Shown piece after piece: positions 63,369-64,000 of a DNA stretch of 64,000 nt. This DNA comes from Edaphobacter modestus (GTDB lineage Bacteria > Acidobacteriota > Terriglobia > Terriglobales > Acidobacteriaceae): assembly GCF_004217555.1 (NCBI RefSeq), contig NZ_SHKW01000001.1, positions 2,976,001 through 3,040,000 on the forward strand. Reading direction: 5' to 3'. Each line of letters begins with the position of its first letter. Positions within the stretch are counted from its first letter, which is position 1. The position numbers and the translations under genes are program-made. Below the pieces are notes generated by a model, which was not told where the DNA came from, searched no databases, and saw only the letters and a program-made list of their open reading frames with translations.

Positions 63369-64000
63369 TTATTGCAACAACGTCCCGGTCTCTGGTTCTG
63401 ATTTGGATTCATCCGGTGGGATGACTACTGCTGCGCCTACCTTGTCGTCGGTGTCGAGGTCGAGGAGTTTGACTCCGCTGGTGGAGCGGCCGGCGGCGCG
63501 GATGCCCTTGGTGTCGATGCGGATGATCTTTCCGAACTGGCTGATGACCATCAACTCGCTGGTCTCGTCGACGAGCTGGATGCTGGAGACCTTGCCGATC
63601 TTGGGCGTGGTCTTCATGTTGATGACTCCGGAGCCGCCGCGGGTCTGGAGGCGGTACTCCTCGACATCGGTACGCTTGCCGAAGCCGTTCTCGGAGACAG
63701 ACAGGATGAGGCAGGGGGTGATGTCCTTGCCTTCGGCCTGGAGCTCGACCTGGCGCTTGGCGCGGTACTCGGCGGAGGGGGTGACGGCGACGCCGATGAC
63801 GTAGTCGTTCTTCTTGAGGGAGATTCCCTTGTTTCCGCCGGCGCTGCGTCCCATGGGACGCAGGCCGCCGGTGATTCCCTTGTCGGCGTCGTAGGCCTCG
63901 GAGAAGCGGATGGCCATGCCTTCGTGGGTGGCGAGGAAGATGACGTCGTCGCCGGTGGTGGTGCGGGCGGCGATGAGCTCGTCGTCCTTGTCGATGGAGA
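63369..64000 (-). CDS. gyrA: DNA gyrase subunit A, C-terminal part (runs off right edge)
   Basis: About 210 residues of the C-terminal beta-propeller: VIFLATHEGMAIRFSE, GLRPMGRSAGG, DYVIGVAV, GFGKRTDVEEYRLQTRGGSGV and GKIIRIDTKGIRAAGRSTSGVKL. These are the repeated blades of GyrA (the GyrA-box equivalent and 'R.T.GV.l' motif distinguish it from ParC only loosely). The C terminus is short and acidic. The breakage-reunion domain lies beyond the window. Confidence 0.9.
   Translation of the reverse strand, partial: SIDKDDELIAARTTTGDDVIFLATHEGMAIRFSEAYDADKGITGGLRPMGRSAGGNKGISLKKNDYVIGVAVTPSAEYRAKRQVELQAEGKDITPCLILSVSENGFGKRTDVEEYRLQTRGGSGVINMKTTPKIGKVSSIQLVDETSELMVISQFGKIIRIDTKGIRAAGRSTSGVKLLDLDTDDKVGAAVVIPPDESKSEPETGTLLQ

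Overview
The window looks like chromosomal DNA from a diderm soil bacterium of the Acidobacteriota, most likely family Acidobacteriaceae (Edaphobacter/Granulicella/Terriglobus type). This is inferred from the roughly 60% GC, a complete lipid A gene set (fabZ, lpxA, lpxI, lpxB), a 1197-residue Oar-like TonB receptor with an N-terminal carboxypeptidase-regulatory domain, many secreted proteins of unknown function, and a REP-like repeat of a kind I associate with this family. No phylogeny was run.

Layout. 1-490: a tyrosine recombinase runs off the left edge beside tRNA-Arg, probably the end of an integrated element. 630-4715: housekeeping and hypothetical genes with tRNA-His and tRNA-Pro. 4716-5780: decayed DNA with an exonuclease-phosphatase remnant and one small Cys protein. 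5785-10567: two SDR oxidoreductases, tyrS and small conserved genes. 10579-15690: an envelope block with fabZ-lpxA-(secreted beta-propeller/TonB-C protein)-lpxI and an exported peroxiredoxin. 15773-20559: an acidic/lysine-rich H1-like protein, an MltD-like lytic transglycosylase and lepA. 20866-23442: tandem Skp/OmpH chaperones, then a long non-coding stretch with a candidate structured RNA. 23443-35477: a basic tail fused to a receiver-like domain, a glycosyltransferase remnant, HIT, M48 protease, antiporter, an exported TldD/TldE-like pair, rlpA, and tandem secreted paralogues. 35774-37867: a radical SAM protein resembling the MJ0619/tetraether synthase family. 37947-39494: an LPxTG protein with its own sortase. 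39796-46759: RidA, DUF882, YceH, a PAS histidine kinase and a GT39 protein. 46806-54838: piuC plus a siderophore receptor, and the large Oar-like receptor. 55229-64000: a degenerate M1 peptidase, lpxB, a YdeI-family gene, membrane proteins, an O-acyltransferase/SGNH hydrolase pair and the 3' end of gyrA.

The unifying theme is the cell envelope: lipid A synthesis, outer-membrane chaperones, peptidoglycan hydrolases, TonB-dependent uptake, sortase anchoring and possibly membrane-spanning lipids. The most interesting points are the Tes-like radical SAM protein, the sortase/LPxTG pair in a diderm, the exported TldD/E pair in which only one subunit keeps the metal site, the M1 protein that has lost its zinc site, the candidate RNA near 22776-22960, and the island boundary at tRNA-Arg.
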